From positions 186,001-250,000 of the IMG/VR virus record IMGVR_UViG_3300021137_000001: DNA of 64,000 nucleotides. The stretch is one strand, 5' to 3'. The stretch's first letter is position 1. Every line of letters starts with the position of its first letter. Under the pieces are notes generated by a model, which was given only the letters and a program-made list of their open reading frames with translations, was not told the DNA's origin and did not search any database. Shown one piece after another: positions 24,817 through 33,143 of the stretch. The DNA is from a virus. A program made the translations under genes and the position numbers.

Positions 24817-25309
24817 AGAGATATTAAACGAAGTTACAGTGTGTTGGGATGGGATATCAATATCATCAATGAGCGATAAACTGAAATTTTTTGAACAATA
24901 TTGCTCAAAAAAGTCATATCTTAGAGAATCAATTGATACATCCGATGTAGAAATATTTGAATCATTATCACATTATGCCACATCTCCTGTTGTAAATAAT
25001 TGGTATATCGGTGCGTTATTAATGTTATTAGAGAATAATAATGTTATTCCATTCAATGACGCACAAATTTTAAAATACACAGGCACAAGTACAGGAGCAG
25101 ACGGTATTATCATTATACATTTTCTTAAAGAAGATGGTACCAAAGGAACATGGCCGGATTCGGTCCTCTCAGAGAAAAGTTATTATAAATCATTTCTATT
25201 CGATTCAACCGCACAGTATGATATATTTAGATCAGCAGTAGCATTAAGATATAGTAAACCATTGCCAAAAATTGAGTCGGACAAATTAGGAAAGCAAGAT
25301 GCGATTTAA
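24806..25309 (+). CDS. Cargo-type protein A, copy 2
   Basis: A 167-residue paralogue of the gene at 22590. The leader MRFKEILNEV is encoded by bases almost identical to the leader of the next gene, suggesting local exchange of leaders. The body has three Cys/Trp-rich patches near the start (VCWDGIS) and a helix-strand C-terminus matching copy 1. It overlaps the previous gene by 11 bases and the next by 11 bases. Confidence 0.68.
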   Translation: MRFKEILNEVTVCWDGISISSMSDKLKFFEQYCSKKSYLRESIDTSDVEIFESLSHYATSPVVNNWYIGALLMLLENNNVIPFNDAQILKYTGTSTGADGIIIIHFLKEDGTKGTWPDSVLSEKSYYKSFLFDSTAQYDIFRSAVALRYSKPLPKIESDKLGKQDAI

Positions 25310-26633
25310 AGAGATATTAAGAGAGTATAGTAGAGAGAAAACTGCTAACGTGTTTGGCAAGAAACTTATTGCGGCACTACTAGCAGAAAAGGGATTGAAC
25401 TATGGTGGAGCGGGGTTTCATCAAATCTTATCTGACATTAGATTTAGAATACAACAAAAGTTAAAGATTGGCTCACCGCTTGATGCCGAACAAGAAGACT
25501 TAACTGCTAAACAAATACTACACGCCATCGAACAAGGCGATCCAACACCAAATAAAGAGTATGTACAGTGGCTGGCAAAATGCTATGCAAATGAAGGCGT
25601 AAAGCTGGAAGATATCGTCAGTAAAGGGGCAGATTGGCTCAAAACTTACGCTCAATTGAAGGTTAAACGTCTACTACCACCAAATGTCACAAACATAATG
25701 AATTTGAAGTTTGCACAGTTGCCAGACGTTGTATTCGACGAAGAGCTTGTTAGCAAACTACAAGCGGCGGAAGATAAGACAGCAGACAAAGGTAAGGCAA
25801 CTACAGTATTTGAGAATGGCGCAGTACGTATTATTGTACCACAAGATGAAACTTCAGCTTGCTACTATGGACAAGGTACACGTTGGTGTACTGCGGCACG
25901 TGCAAACAATATGTATGATAACTATGCTCGTGATGGCGACTTATATATAATGTTGCCAAAACAACCTAAGTATGATGGCGAGAAGTATCAATTGCATTTT
26001 GCTAGTGGACAGTTCATGGACGAGGGTGATAGTCCAGTGAGTGATATGATTGCGTTATTAACTGGTCGCTTTGGCGATGATGTCATGACGTTTTTCTTTA
26101 ATAAAGAGCCAATGATTAAACAATGGATTGTAGTTACTCCAGCAGAAATATTACAACCATTAATAGATCAAATTGCTGACATCGCTAGCGACTACATAAA
26201 CGATAAAATAAGTGATTGGGAAATGGAAGATGACTATTACTACAACGAGCTACGTGAAAAGGGCTATGTTGACGAAGATGGTGATGTTGACTGGACCAGA
26301 GTTGAAAAAGATGGCATGTCTTGGTTAGAAACTAATGATGAGGCGCAGGAATGGCTTAGTAGAGCACAAGATGCTGTTAGACCAAGTATTGATAGATTAC
26401 GCGATGCGGCACAAGAGTGGGCTGAAGACAATGGTGAGGAATGTACGCTACATCAGTTAGATAGTTTAGTGGCCAGTATTGTTATAGAAGAATTTACATC
26501 ACGTCGTGGCAATACTGAAGATGGTGGGCTATCTGAGTGGATGGAAAAACATATTCAAATACGTGCATCAACTCCATCACAACAAGCTGCGGGCGAGCCG
26601 CAGTGGAAAGCTGAATATACTAAAGGGCAATAA
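25299..26633 (+). CDS. Cargo-type protein B, copy 2 (WCTA-motif domain)
   Basis: A 444-residue protein with leader MRFKEILREY. The WCTA domain (SACYYGQGTRWCTAARANN, then YARDGDLYIMLPKQPKYDG) corresponds to that of the gene at 23048. It has a longer N-terminal helical part (about 20-150) and a different, very acidic C-terminal half (about 270-440; WEMEDDYYYNELREKGYVDE). The helical repeats of copy 1 are missing. It ends one base into the next gene. Confidence 0.7.
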   Translation: MRFKEILREYSREKTANVFGKKLIAALLAEKGLNYGGAGFHQILSDIRFRIQQKLKIGSPLDAEQEDLTAKQILHAIEQGDPTPNKEYVQWLAKCYANEGVKLEDIVSKGADWLKTYAQLKVKRLLPPNVTNIMNLKFAQLPDVVFDEELVSKLQAAEDKTADKGKATTVFENGAVRIIVPQDETSACYYGQGTRWCTAARANNMYDNYARDGDLYIMLPKQPKYDGEKYQLHFASGQFMDEGDSPVSDMIALLTGRFGDDVMTFFFNKEPMIKQWIVVTPAEILQPLIDQIADIASDYINDKISDWEMEDDYYYNELREKGYVDEDGDVDWTRVEKDGMSWLETNDEAQEWLSRAQDAVRPSIDRLRDAAQEWAEDNGEECTLHQLDSLVASIVIEEFTSRRGNTEDGGLSEWMEKHIQIRASTPSQQAAGEPQWKAEYTKGQ

Positions 26634-27742
26634 TGAAATTATCAGACGTACATCGTAAAACAAACAGAGTTGACTGTACATTTGACGGCAGTTGGACAGC
26701 ACCATCTACGATTGTAGTTAAAGCAGTGCTTAAACAAGAACACAAAGATTGGACTAACGAGTGGGAAAAAGAAGTTATGCGTGGAGAAGCATTATTAAAT
26801 GTTTCATCACATACACTTTATGTTAGTCGCATCGACGCTCGACCATCGGGACAAGGCTTCGGTGGTGAAATGCTTAAATGTATTATTGAACATGCACGTG
26901 CGCATAAGATTCCCCGTATTGAAACATACGTTGAAAACAACAATGCTGATTCACGTAACTTATTTAGAAAAGCGGGCTTTGAAGAAATGCCCGGAACAGA
27001 TGGCGGAAGATGGCGTCTGGACTTAACAACTAACGAAGCACGTATACCTAAAGATGTTGTAAAGAATAATGTTGCTTATCACAATGAACTTAATCCAGCG
27101 GCATGGGATGGTGATCATTTAAATCCAGAAGTAAAAGATCGTTTACTAGAAATTGCTGAACGTTTTGTTAGTTATTTAGAAATCCCAGACTTTAAAGTAT
27201 TAGACATTGTACTAACTGGTAGTATGTCTAACTATAACTGGACTAAGTTTAGTGACTTTGACCTACACGTAATTACAAATTATAGTGATTTAAAATGCGA
27301 TAACATTGTAGCAGAGTTTTATCACGCTAAGAAAAAGATATGGAATGATGATCACGATATTACTATCTATGGTTATGATACTGAGTTGTATGTTGAAGAT
27401 TCTAAAAACCCACCAGTTAGTGAAGGTGTGTATAGTATACTAAATGACGAATGGGTTAAGACTCCTACATATAGTCCGCCAAGTATTAACAACAATGCTG
27501 TTAATGCCAAGGTTAGAGATTTAATTAATCAAATCGATACTGCTATTAGTACAGCAGATGACCCAGCAGACATTAAACGTATATCAGACAAACTTGCTAA
27601 AATGCGCAGAGCAGGCTTAGATGAAGCCGGTGAGTTTAGTACAGAGAACTTGGCGTTTAAAATATTACGTAACATGAAATACATTGATAGATTACACAAA
27701 GCATATCATCAGCAACAAGATGATGAACTTAGTTTGAAATAA
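26633..27742 (+). CDS. GNAT acetyltransferase fused to a nucleotidyltransferase, probable capsid cargo
   Basis: A 369-residue fusion. Residues 1-135 are a GNAT domain: LYVSRIDARPSGQGFGGEML is the acetyl-CoA pyrophosphate loop (a degenerate Q/RxxGxG/A, here SGQGFGG), and NNADSRNLFRKAGFEE is the usual end. Residues 150-290 are a nucleotidyltransferase: VLTGSMSNYNWTKFSDFDLH gives GS and the DFD metal pair, and DTELYVED the third acid. The start MKLSDVHRKT resembles, but does not clearly match, the cargo leader. Both halves are modifiers of small molecules or RNA. It is followed by a structured intergenic region. Confidence 0.8.
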   Translation: MKLSDVHRKTNRVDCTFDGSWTAPSTIVVKAVLKQEHKDWTNEWEKEVMRGEALLNVSSHTLYVSRIDARPSGQGFGGEMLKCIIEHARAHKIPRIETYVENNNADSRNLFRKAGFEEMPGTDGGRWRLDLTTNEARIPKDVVKNNVAYHNELNPAAWDGDHLNPEVKDRLLEIAERFVSYLEIPDFKVLDIVLTGSMSNYNWTKFSDFDLHVITNYSDLKCDNIVAEFYHAKKKIWNDDHDITIYGYDTELYVEDSKNPPVSEGVYSILNDEWVKTPTYSPPSINNNAVNAKVRDLINQIDTAISTADDPADIKRISDKLAKMRRAGLDEAGEFSTENLAFKILRNMKYIDRLHKAYHQQQDDELSLK

Positions 27743-27748
27743 AATTAT

Positions 27749-27834
27749 CACCTTAGGACCGGTAATTCGTTACCGCAGGTGGGGCGGCTACTGCCCTGGG
27801 GAAACAATTCGCTACTGCGTACCCTAAAAGTAGC
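27749..27834 (+). ncRNA. Candidate structured RNA of unknown class
   Basis: An 86-base intergenic element, clearly richer in G and C than its surroundings. Stem 1: CACCT (27749-27753) with AGGTG (27777-27781), enclosing CGGTAA-TTCG-TTACCG (27760-27775), a 6-bp stem with a UUCG loop. Stem 2: GGGC (27782-27785) with GCCC (27793-27796) around loop GGCTACT. Stem 3: GGG (27798-27800) with CCC (27822-27824), enclosing CGC-TACT-GCG (27810-27819). AGTAGC (27829-27834) can pair with GCTACT in loop 2 (a pseudoknot) or with GCTACT at 27811-27816. It is not a tRNA, and I cannot match it to a ribozyme or riboswitch class. Confidence 0.5.
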
Positions 27835-27848
27835 AACTTGATTTCTGT

Positions 27849-27856
27849 AATAAATA
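27849..27856 (+). promoter_or_regulatory. Candidate late promoter (AATAAATA)
   Basis: AATAAATACACTAT, matching the extended T4 late pattern well, lies 21 bases before ATG 27878 and just after the structured RNA element. Confidence 0.5.
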
Positions 27857-27877
27857 CACTATAATAAGAGAATCCTG

Positions 27878-30800
27878 ATGCGCTTTAAAGAAATCAAAAA
27901 ACTATTTGAAACTACACAACTTGATGAAGTTTCAATGAGTCCAACTAACTTACAAAAATTCCTTAATAGTCCAGAAGCTATTGGTATGTTAATTGGTATC
28001 GAGTTTGAAATGGCTGTGCCTAATGTAGACGGTAGCGATGATGAAGATTCGAACTACGAGCCAGATTATAGTTACAATGAAAGCTGTACTGACATTAGCG
28101 AGATTGTAAACTTCTTTCAGCATGGTGACTTTGCTAGCATGGGCCGAAGTGATGCAAATCGTGTACGTGATGATTTGTTTGAAGAATATATGAATTGGTC
28201 GTATGATGCCGCAGAAGATTATGTAAACGATCACGATGATGACTTAACCAGTAACATCCGTAGTCGCTTATTTGACAATGAAGTTGATCGTGATGATACC
28301 GCAGAAGAAGCACACACACGCTGGGTAGAGGAAAATCCAGACGGCGACACAGCATCAGAAGAAGCCAGCGAAGAAATACGTAATCTAACATTGCAAATGA
28401 TGGAAGATAAATTAGATGCTATGATGGAAGATATTGAAAGTAGTGAATATCAAAATGCGTACGATGAAGCAAAACAAGAAATGGAATATGACTTTCGTAA
28501 TAGTGGCGACGGAGACATGGAAGCATGGCTAAGTGATATAGGCGTCAACGATATGCAAGATGCTGCTGGACAATGGGGACTTGATTGGCCGCACATGGAA
28601 GACACTAACTATAACAATGGTGGTGCTTCTATAGAAACTGTAGCAGACGAGTTTGCCGAATGGATGGGATTAAGTAATGTAAACAGTTCAAGTAAATATC
28701 ACGGTGCTAGAAGAGATGGCAAATCTTGGTGTATTGAACCGGATGGCAGTATCGATCACGATGAAAACGAAGCTGGGTTAGAGTTTATTAGTCCACCACT
28801 ACCATTGAAAGATGGCTTAGAGCAAATGACTAAAATCATTGCGTGGGCAAATGATAAAGGTTGTAGAACTAATAGTTCAACTGGTCTACACATGAACATT
28901 AGTGTGCCTGATTATAATTTCGACCATTTAGACTTTGTTAAACTTGCATTGTTTATGGGCGATGAACATATATTAGAACAGTTTGGCCGTACTTACAATA
29001 ATTTTTGTAAGAGTGCGTTAAAAATTGTTAAAGAAAAAATTGATAAAGAAGGTGTTGCTGGGCCATTACTACAAGCAATGCGTGACCATTTGAACGTTGC
29101 CGCAAGTAAAGCAGTACACAATGGTACAACACAAAAGTATACAAGTATCAACACACAAACTGGTTATGTGGAATTTCGCGGCCCGGGTGGTGATTATTTA
29201 AATCAAGACATTACGCAACTAATTTCAACAGCATTACGTTTAGCACAAAGTTTACGTATAGCTACAGATCCGTTAGCACATAAACAAGAGTATGCTAAAA
29301 AATTATACAAACTTGTAGTACCAACCGATAAAGATACAGACGATGATAACAGTGTTGCTATGTTTACTCGTTATGCAATGGGTCAGATTAAGAAAGATGA
29401 CTTGTTAAACAGTTTACGTCAGGCGCAATCAACTCGTAAAGCTAAAAAATTCCCACATGGTCCGAAACGTGAATGGACAGTTGTACGTAAGAGCAATCCA
29501 GGATACAAAGTATCATTCAACGCATCATCTGCAGCAGAAGCATTACAGTTAGCTAAGAATCAAATTGGTGGTTGGCAAGGTGTAGCAGATGAACACTTTA
29601 AAGTAACAGCAGATGCTAGTGGTGATTCTGCATACAATAAAGCAAGAGAGGAACATTATCTATCTACAATGAATCCGGTGTGGCAGAAGTTTATTCGTGA
29701 TATCGCAACTATAGATACTGATAGATTGAAAAAACGAAAAGCTGAATTTGAAACGAAATCTGAAAGTACACCGTTAGAAGAGTGGGAAAAAATAGCACTT
29801 ACTAAAATCAATAATGAATTAGCAACACGTAAAGACGATGTTGCAGCTACTGGTGCAATAGATGATTTAGAAGAATTACCACAACAACATCGCGAGTATG
29901 CGCAAGATATACAAAATAAATCAGAAGATACATTAAACCGTATTAAAGCCGAGATAGAAGCTGGCGACTTTAGAAATGCGTTAACAAACATACAAGCATC
30001 AATTTTCCTCGGCGTTGTTGTAAATGAACTTGCTCGTCGTGCTGGATTAACTGCTGATATGGCTGACTTAGATGGCTTTGTTAATACGCTTGGACAAACA
30101 AGCACGTGGCAGTTGTATAATCCTGCAACAGACGAAGTATTAGCTACATACACTGGATTAACACAAGGGCAAGCAATAGACAGACGTTCAGCAATGCGTT
30201 CGAATCAAGGCAATGAAAATATTGAAATGCGCAACTTAGGTAGTGCAGAACAATCAACAGCGCAAGCCAATGCTACTCCCTCAACACTATGGGATAACTG
30301 GATACGTACACTTCCAACTAGAAATACAGACTCTATTAATAGCTTTAGAGATCAAATACGTGGCGGTGAGCACAATAATACATTGCCATCAGAACATGAA
30401 AGAGATGTTGTTATTATTGCTATTGATGATGAACTACGTAGCAGAATGGCACGAGGCGAAGGTTCGGGCACAAGAACTTATACAATATACGATGGTACAG
30501 GCAGAATTGTAAATACTATTCGCTCAACATCAGTGGCAAGGGCATTAGATGACTTTGGTGAGAATAATGATATCGATACAACTCATTACACCGCTCGCGA
30601 ACTTGGAGTTACATATAATAATTATGGCGATGCGCAAGCGGCTGCGGATACACAAAATTCAGCACAACGTCTGGGACCGGGTCAATCAACATACAGTGTT
30701 GAACATATTCCAACCGGACAAGTTACTAGTCAGATAGGCAACGATGCTGCAGATGCTATACAACGTGTTGCTAGACTAACTGGCAGCACTCCTAATAATT

Positions 30801-31075
30801 TTAGAATTGCACAAGCAGCACCAGCCAACAACTTAAAACGATATAGAGTGGGCAATCATACATACGGTCGTGAAATTATACATGCAGCAAATCGTGAAGA
30901 AGCTATTCGTTTGTTTGCTTTCAACAATAACATATCAGTTGATGACGTTACTTCGGGACCGAGCTTTGTAGCAGATTTAGTAGATGACGAACAGTCACAA
31001 GATGCAGCCGCACAGTTAGCAACTCAAGTAGCAGAATCACTCAACCGTATGCGTAAACTAGCAGGGCTGAAGTAA
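27878..31075 (+). CDS. Very large amidoligase-like protein, probable capsid cargo
   Basis: A 1065-residue protein, the largest in the window. The leader is MRFKEIKKLFETTQLDE. Residues 35-480 contain a glutamate-cysteine-ligase/amidoligase-like core: IGIEFEMAVP (ATP/Mg strand), WCIEPDGSID, GLEFISPPLPL, SSTGLHMNISVPDYN and GYVEFRGPGGDYLN are the recurrent motifs of that fold. A very acidic insertion (60-240) interrupts it. The second half is helical, with ubiquitin-like-sized repeated modules (RTYTIYDGTGRIV, STYSVEHIPTGQV, KRYRVGNHTYG). The C-terminus is ESLNRMRKLAGLK. Family knowledge suggests ATP-dependent amide ligation to a protein or small amine. Confidence 0.72.
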   Translation: MRFKEIKKLFETTQLDEVSMSPTNLQKFLNSPEAIGMLIGIEFEMAVPNVDGSDDEDSNYEPDYSYNESCTDISEIVNFFQHGDFASMGRSDANRVRDDLFEEYMNWSYDAAEDYVNDHDDDLTSNIRSRLFDNEVDRDDTAEEAHTRWVEENPDGDTASEEASEEIRNLTLQMMEDKLDAMMEDIESSEYQNAYDEAKQEMEYDFRNSGDGDMEAWLSDIGVNDMQDAAGQWGLDWPHMEDTNYNNGGASIETVADEFAEWMGLSNVNSSSKYHGARRDGKSWCIEPDGSIDHDENEAGLEFISPPLPLKDGLEQMTKIIAWANDKGCRTNSSTGLHMNISVPDYNFDHLDFVKLALFMGDEHILEQFGRTYNNFCKSALKIVKEKIDKEGVAGPLLQAMRDHLNVAASKAVHNGTTQKYTSINTQTGYVEFRGPGGDYLNQDITQLISTALRLAQSLRIATDPLAHKQEYAKKLYKLVVPTDKDTDDDNSVAMFTRYAMGQIKKDDLLNSLRQAQSTRKAKKFPHGPKREWTVVRKSNPGYKVSFNASSAAEALQLAKNQIGGWQGVADEHFKVTADASGDSAYNKAREEHYLSTMNPVWQKFIRDIATIDTDRLKKRKAEFETKSESTPLEEWEKIALTKINNELATRKDDVAATGAIDDLEELPQQHREYAQDIQNKSEDTLNRIKAEIEAGDFRNALTNIQASIFLGVVVNELARRAGLTADMADLDGFVNTLGQTSTWQLYNPATDEVLATYTGLTQGQAIDRRSAMRSNQGNENIEMRNLGSAEQSTAQANATPSTLWDNWIRTLPTRNTDSINSFRDQIRGGEHNNTLPSEHERDVVIIAIDDELRSRMARGEGSGTRTYTIYDGTGRIVNTIRSTSVARALDDFGENNDIDTTHYTARELGVTYNNYGDAQAAADTQNSAQRLGPGQSTYSVEHIPTGQVTSQIGNDAADAIQRVARLTGSTPNNFRIAQAAPANNLKRYRVGNHTYGREIIHAANREEAIRLFAFNNNISVDDVTSGPSFVADLVDDEQSQDAAAQLATQVAESLNRMRKLAGLK

Positions 31076-31716
31076 TGAACATATTTGAAATGTTCGACGA
31101 GCCAAAGCAACTAACGCTGATTGATGCGTTACGTGACTTTTTACCTATCGCTATTGCATACTTAGAGTTAGATCACATTCCTAAAATTAAGTTAGTTAAA
31201 TCATTAGACGATACAACATTTGGGCATTTCAATAGCGAAGAACAAGTAATATATGCTGTAGTTGCTAATCGTAACCCAGTTGATATTTTACGTACTATTG
31301 CACACGAAATGACACACTACAAGCAAGGACAGGAACATCAACTTACTAACGACTCTGGTGAAACAGGTAGCACAGTTGAAGACGAAGCAAACGCAGAAGG
31401 TGGTGTTATTATGCGTGAGTTCAATGAGCAATTCCCACAATACTTACAATCTAGTTCAGTACAGTTAGCAGAAAGTGTTAAGTATGAAATTAAAAGTACA
31501 AAAGAAAATGGGCAACTTGAATTCTTCGGTACTACTGTAGACTTTCGCGGGTCAGCAATGAATAGAGCAATTAACGCATTAGATAGAACTAGCCGTCCAG
31601 TACAAGTATCTACTATAGAATACAGCAGTGAAAAGAAACGTTTTGTACCTATTAAAACAGTAATTATTAATCCGGGCGAGAATGTTAAGACTAAAATACT
31701 AAGTCTAGATGACTAA
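31075..31716 (+). CDS. HExxH zinc metallopeptidase-like protein, probable capsid cargo
   Basis: A 213-residue protein with leader MNIFEMFDEP, very like the start of T4 Alt (MELITELFDED). TIAHEMTHYKQGQEH is a zincin motif (HExxH), and DEANAEGG further on could supply the third ligand (Glu). The C-terminal 70 residues form a separate beta-rich part. It starts on the last base of the amidoligase-like gene. It could cleave a host target after ejection or help clear packaged proteins; both are inference. Confidence 0.75.
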   Translation: MNIFEMFDEPKQLTLIDALRDFLPIAIAYLELDHIPKIKLVKSLDDTTFGHFNSEEQVIYAVVANRNPVDILRTIAHEMTHYKQGQEHQLTNDSGETGSTVEDEANAEGGVIMREFNEQFPQYLQSSSVQLAESVKYEIKSTKENGQLEFFGTTVDFRGSAMNRAINALDRTSRPVQVSTIEYSSEKKRFVPIKTVIINPGENVKTKILSLDD

Positions 31717-31719
31717 CTC

Positions 31720-32043
31720 ATGAGAGCAACTGAATTTATAATCGAAACAAAAGTCGGCACGTTACATATCAACGGGTTAATTATTGATGTTGATGATCAT
31801 TCATTTGAACGTACAGCAGGGCGCAGAGTAAATACTGCAATGATTGACAGAGTTGTGCGCAGACTAGTTAACATACAAGATCAAATAATCAAAATAGAAG
31901 CTGGTCAGAAGTTTTGGGTTTATAGTCAGGCATTTGATATAGGACTTGGCTTAAGAAAACAATCAGATTCAAATCGTATATTACTAAAAACTGTAGTAGG
32001 TGATCGCCCATGGGATAGTGATATTCCAGTCTTAGAACTATAA
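31720..32043 (+). CDS. Small cargo-type protein, possible toxin-like fold
   Basis: A 107-residue protein with leader MRATEFIIET. The remaining 95 residues (DDHSFERTAGRRVNTAMIDR ... KFWVYSQAFDIGLGLRK ... RILLKTVVGD) have a helix then a beta hairpin ending in a TVV strand, reminiscent of BrnT/RelE-like or DUF4258-like small nucleases. The match is weak, so I leave the function open. The leader places it in the cargo set. Confidence 0.6.
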   Translation: MRATEFIIETKVGTLHINGLIIDVDDHSFERTAGRRVNTAMIDRVVRRLVNIQDQIIKIEAGQKFWVYSQAFDIGLGLRKQSDSNRILLKTVVGDRPWDSDIPVLEL

Positions 32044-32044
32044 C

Positions 32045-32464
32045 ATGACTAACTGGGAAACTTACGTTAAAGAATCCTATTCGCTAATCAAAGAAGCAGA
32101 GCAAGCACTATCAATTACATTAGAACATAATGTCGAAGCATATCTTGTGCATTTGTTTGCACACTTTATGGATAAACCCAACATCAACACAGAACCCGTT
32201 TGCATTAAATTAATGGCAAGTGCTAATCTACCTATTGCGCAACGTAAAGTATTACTCAAAGATGTAGGTGATGAGTGCTTGTTAATTAACGCAATGGAAT
32301 GGAACAAACGTCGTTGGCCAAGCAATAACTACTATGCAGAGATGGGGCAGATGGCTTACATGAATCGTGCGTTTGTAGTAAGACCTATTGAAGATATCTA
32401 CGATGATTTGTCAATGGAATTTACAACAGTTACCCAAGTTCTACGCAAGTGTAGAATATCTTAG
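32045..32464 (+). CDS. Conserved hypothetical protein, last gene of the late block
   Basis: A 139-residue helical protein starting MTNWETYVKESYSLIKEAEQ. EAYLVHLFAHFMDKPNI and LLKDVGDECLLINAMEWNKR look like conserved helices. It has no cargo leader and no known domain. It is the final gene before the sigma70 promoter of the replication block. Confidence 0.65.
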   Translation: MTNWETYVKESYSLIKEAEQALSITLEHNVEAYLVHLFAHFMDKPNINTEPVCIKLMASANLPIAQRKVLLKDVGDECLLINAMEWNKRRWPSNNYYAEMGQMAYMNRAFVVRPIEDIYDDLSMEFTTVTQVLRKCRIS

Positions 32465-32473
32465 CCATACCGC

Positions 32474-32502
32474 TTGACTCCGATAAGTAATTCGTATATA
32501 AT
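32474..32502 (+). promoter_or_regulatory. Sigma70-like promoter at the head of the replication block
   Basis: TTGACT (32474-32479), 17 bases, TATAAT (32497-32502). It drives 32529 onward, including DNA polymerase. Confidence 0.88.
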
Positions 32503-32528
32503 ATATTTTTAACTAAAGGAATGACATC

Positions 32529-32786
32529 ATGGCATTAATGTTTTCAGCTGAGCAAAAGGCAAAACTTATTCAAATCGTTAACGAAGGCGTACAAGTACTA
32601 CAAGAAGTAGAAGATTTAAGTGCTGGCCTTAGTGACACAATTAAAGCAGTGGCAGAAGAATTAGAAATCAAACCGGGCTTACTTAAAAAAGCAATTAAGA
32701 TTGCACAAAAATCTAAATTTGGTGAAACAAATGAAGATCACGAAACTGTTACTGACATTTTAGAAACTGTTGGTCGTACACTATAA
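32529..32786 (+). CDS. Small helical protein
   Basis: An 85-residue protein, all-helical (SAEQKAKLIQIVNEGVQVLQ, then a Lys-rich C-terminus). It is the first gene of the replication transcript, with AAAGGA 6 bases upstream. TAATG links it to the next gene. No family is recognised; its position suggests a regulator or a polymerase partner. Confidence 0.65.
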   Translation: MALMFSAEQKAKLIQIVNEGVQVLQEVEDLSAGLSDTIKAVAEELEIKPGLLKKAIKIAQKSKFGETNEDHETVTDILETVGRTL

Positions 32787-33076
32787 TGAAAGCAAATTGG
32801 CACAAAACTGTTAAGTTTATTCAGGACGATTGGTATAGCCACCCTGGCAGATTGTGTATAGAAACAGTTAATTGGGTACTGAATATTGTAATTGCTTCGG
32901 CGGTTTCATTTACAGTGCCTGATACTAATTGGTTGATAGTATATCCGTTATTTTTTACTGCGTTAGGCATTAGTATATATTCTGCTATTAGTCGAGGCAG
33001 TTTCGGCATACTAATAACAAGTATAACTATATTGTTAATCGATATAGTAGGATATATACGAATAATAATGTTATAA
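32786..33076 (+). CDS. Small membrane protein, three segments
   Basis: A 96-residue protein. A polar N-terminus (KANWHKTVKFIQDDWYSHPG) is followed by three hydrophobic segments (about 27-45, 48-64 and 72-95). Similar small proteins occur next to polymerase genes in T4-like phages of aquatic bacteria. Possible roles are attaching the replisome to the membrane or exclusion; neither is shown. Confidence 0.65.
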   Translation: MKANWHKTVKFIQDDWYSHPGRLCIETVNWVLNIVIASAVSFTVPDTNWLIVYPLFFTALGISIYSAISRGSFGILITSITILLIDIVGYIRIIML

Positions 33077-33110
33077 TAAAGAATCGTACACTTTACGTAC
33101 AAGTACAAGG

Positions 33111-33143
33111 TTAACCGGCCATAAGCGGTAAAAGGAGTTTCAA
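33111..33143 (+). promoter_or_regulatory. Operator-like hairpin and Shine-Dalgarno of DNA polymerase
   Basis: ACCG (33114-33117) pairs with CGGT (33126-33129) around an 8-base loop (GCCATAAG), with TT/AA flanks adding two pairs across an A-A mismatch. AAAGGAG follows at 33131-33137. This is the layout of the T4 gp43 autoregulatory operator (short stem, 8-base loop, touching the ribosome site). Confidence 0.6.

Noticed and set aside
27749-27834. tRNA, hammerhead, HDV-like or preQ1 riboswitch identity for the structured RNA
   Set aside because: No cloverleaf, no CUGANGA core, no HDV double pseudoknot and no preQ1-type sequence can be seen; left as an unknown class.
28134-28391. Minus-strand frame inside the amidoligase-like gene
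   Set aside because: Shadow of the acidic stretch (GAT/GAA codons); no promoter or ribosome site.
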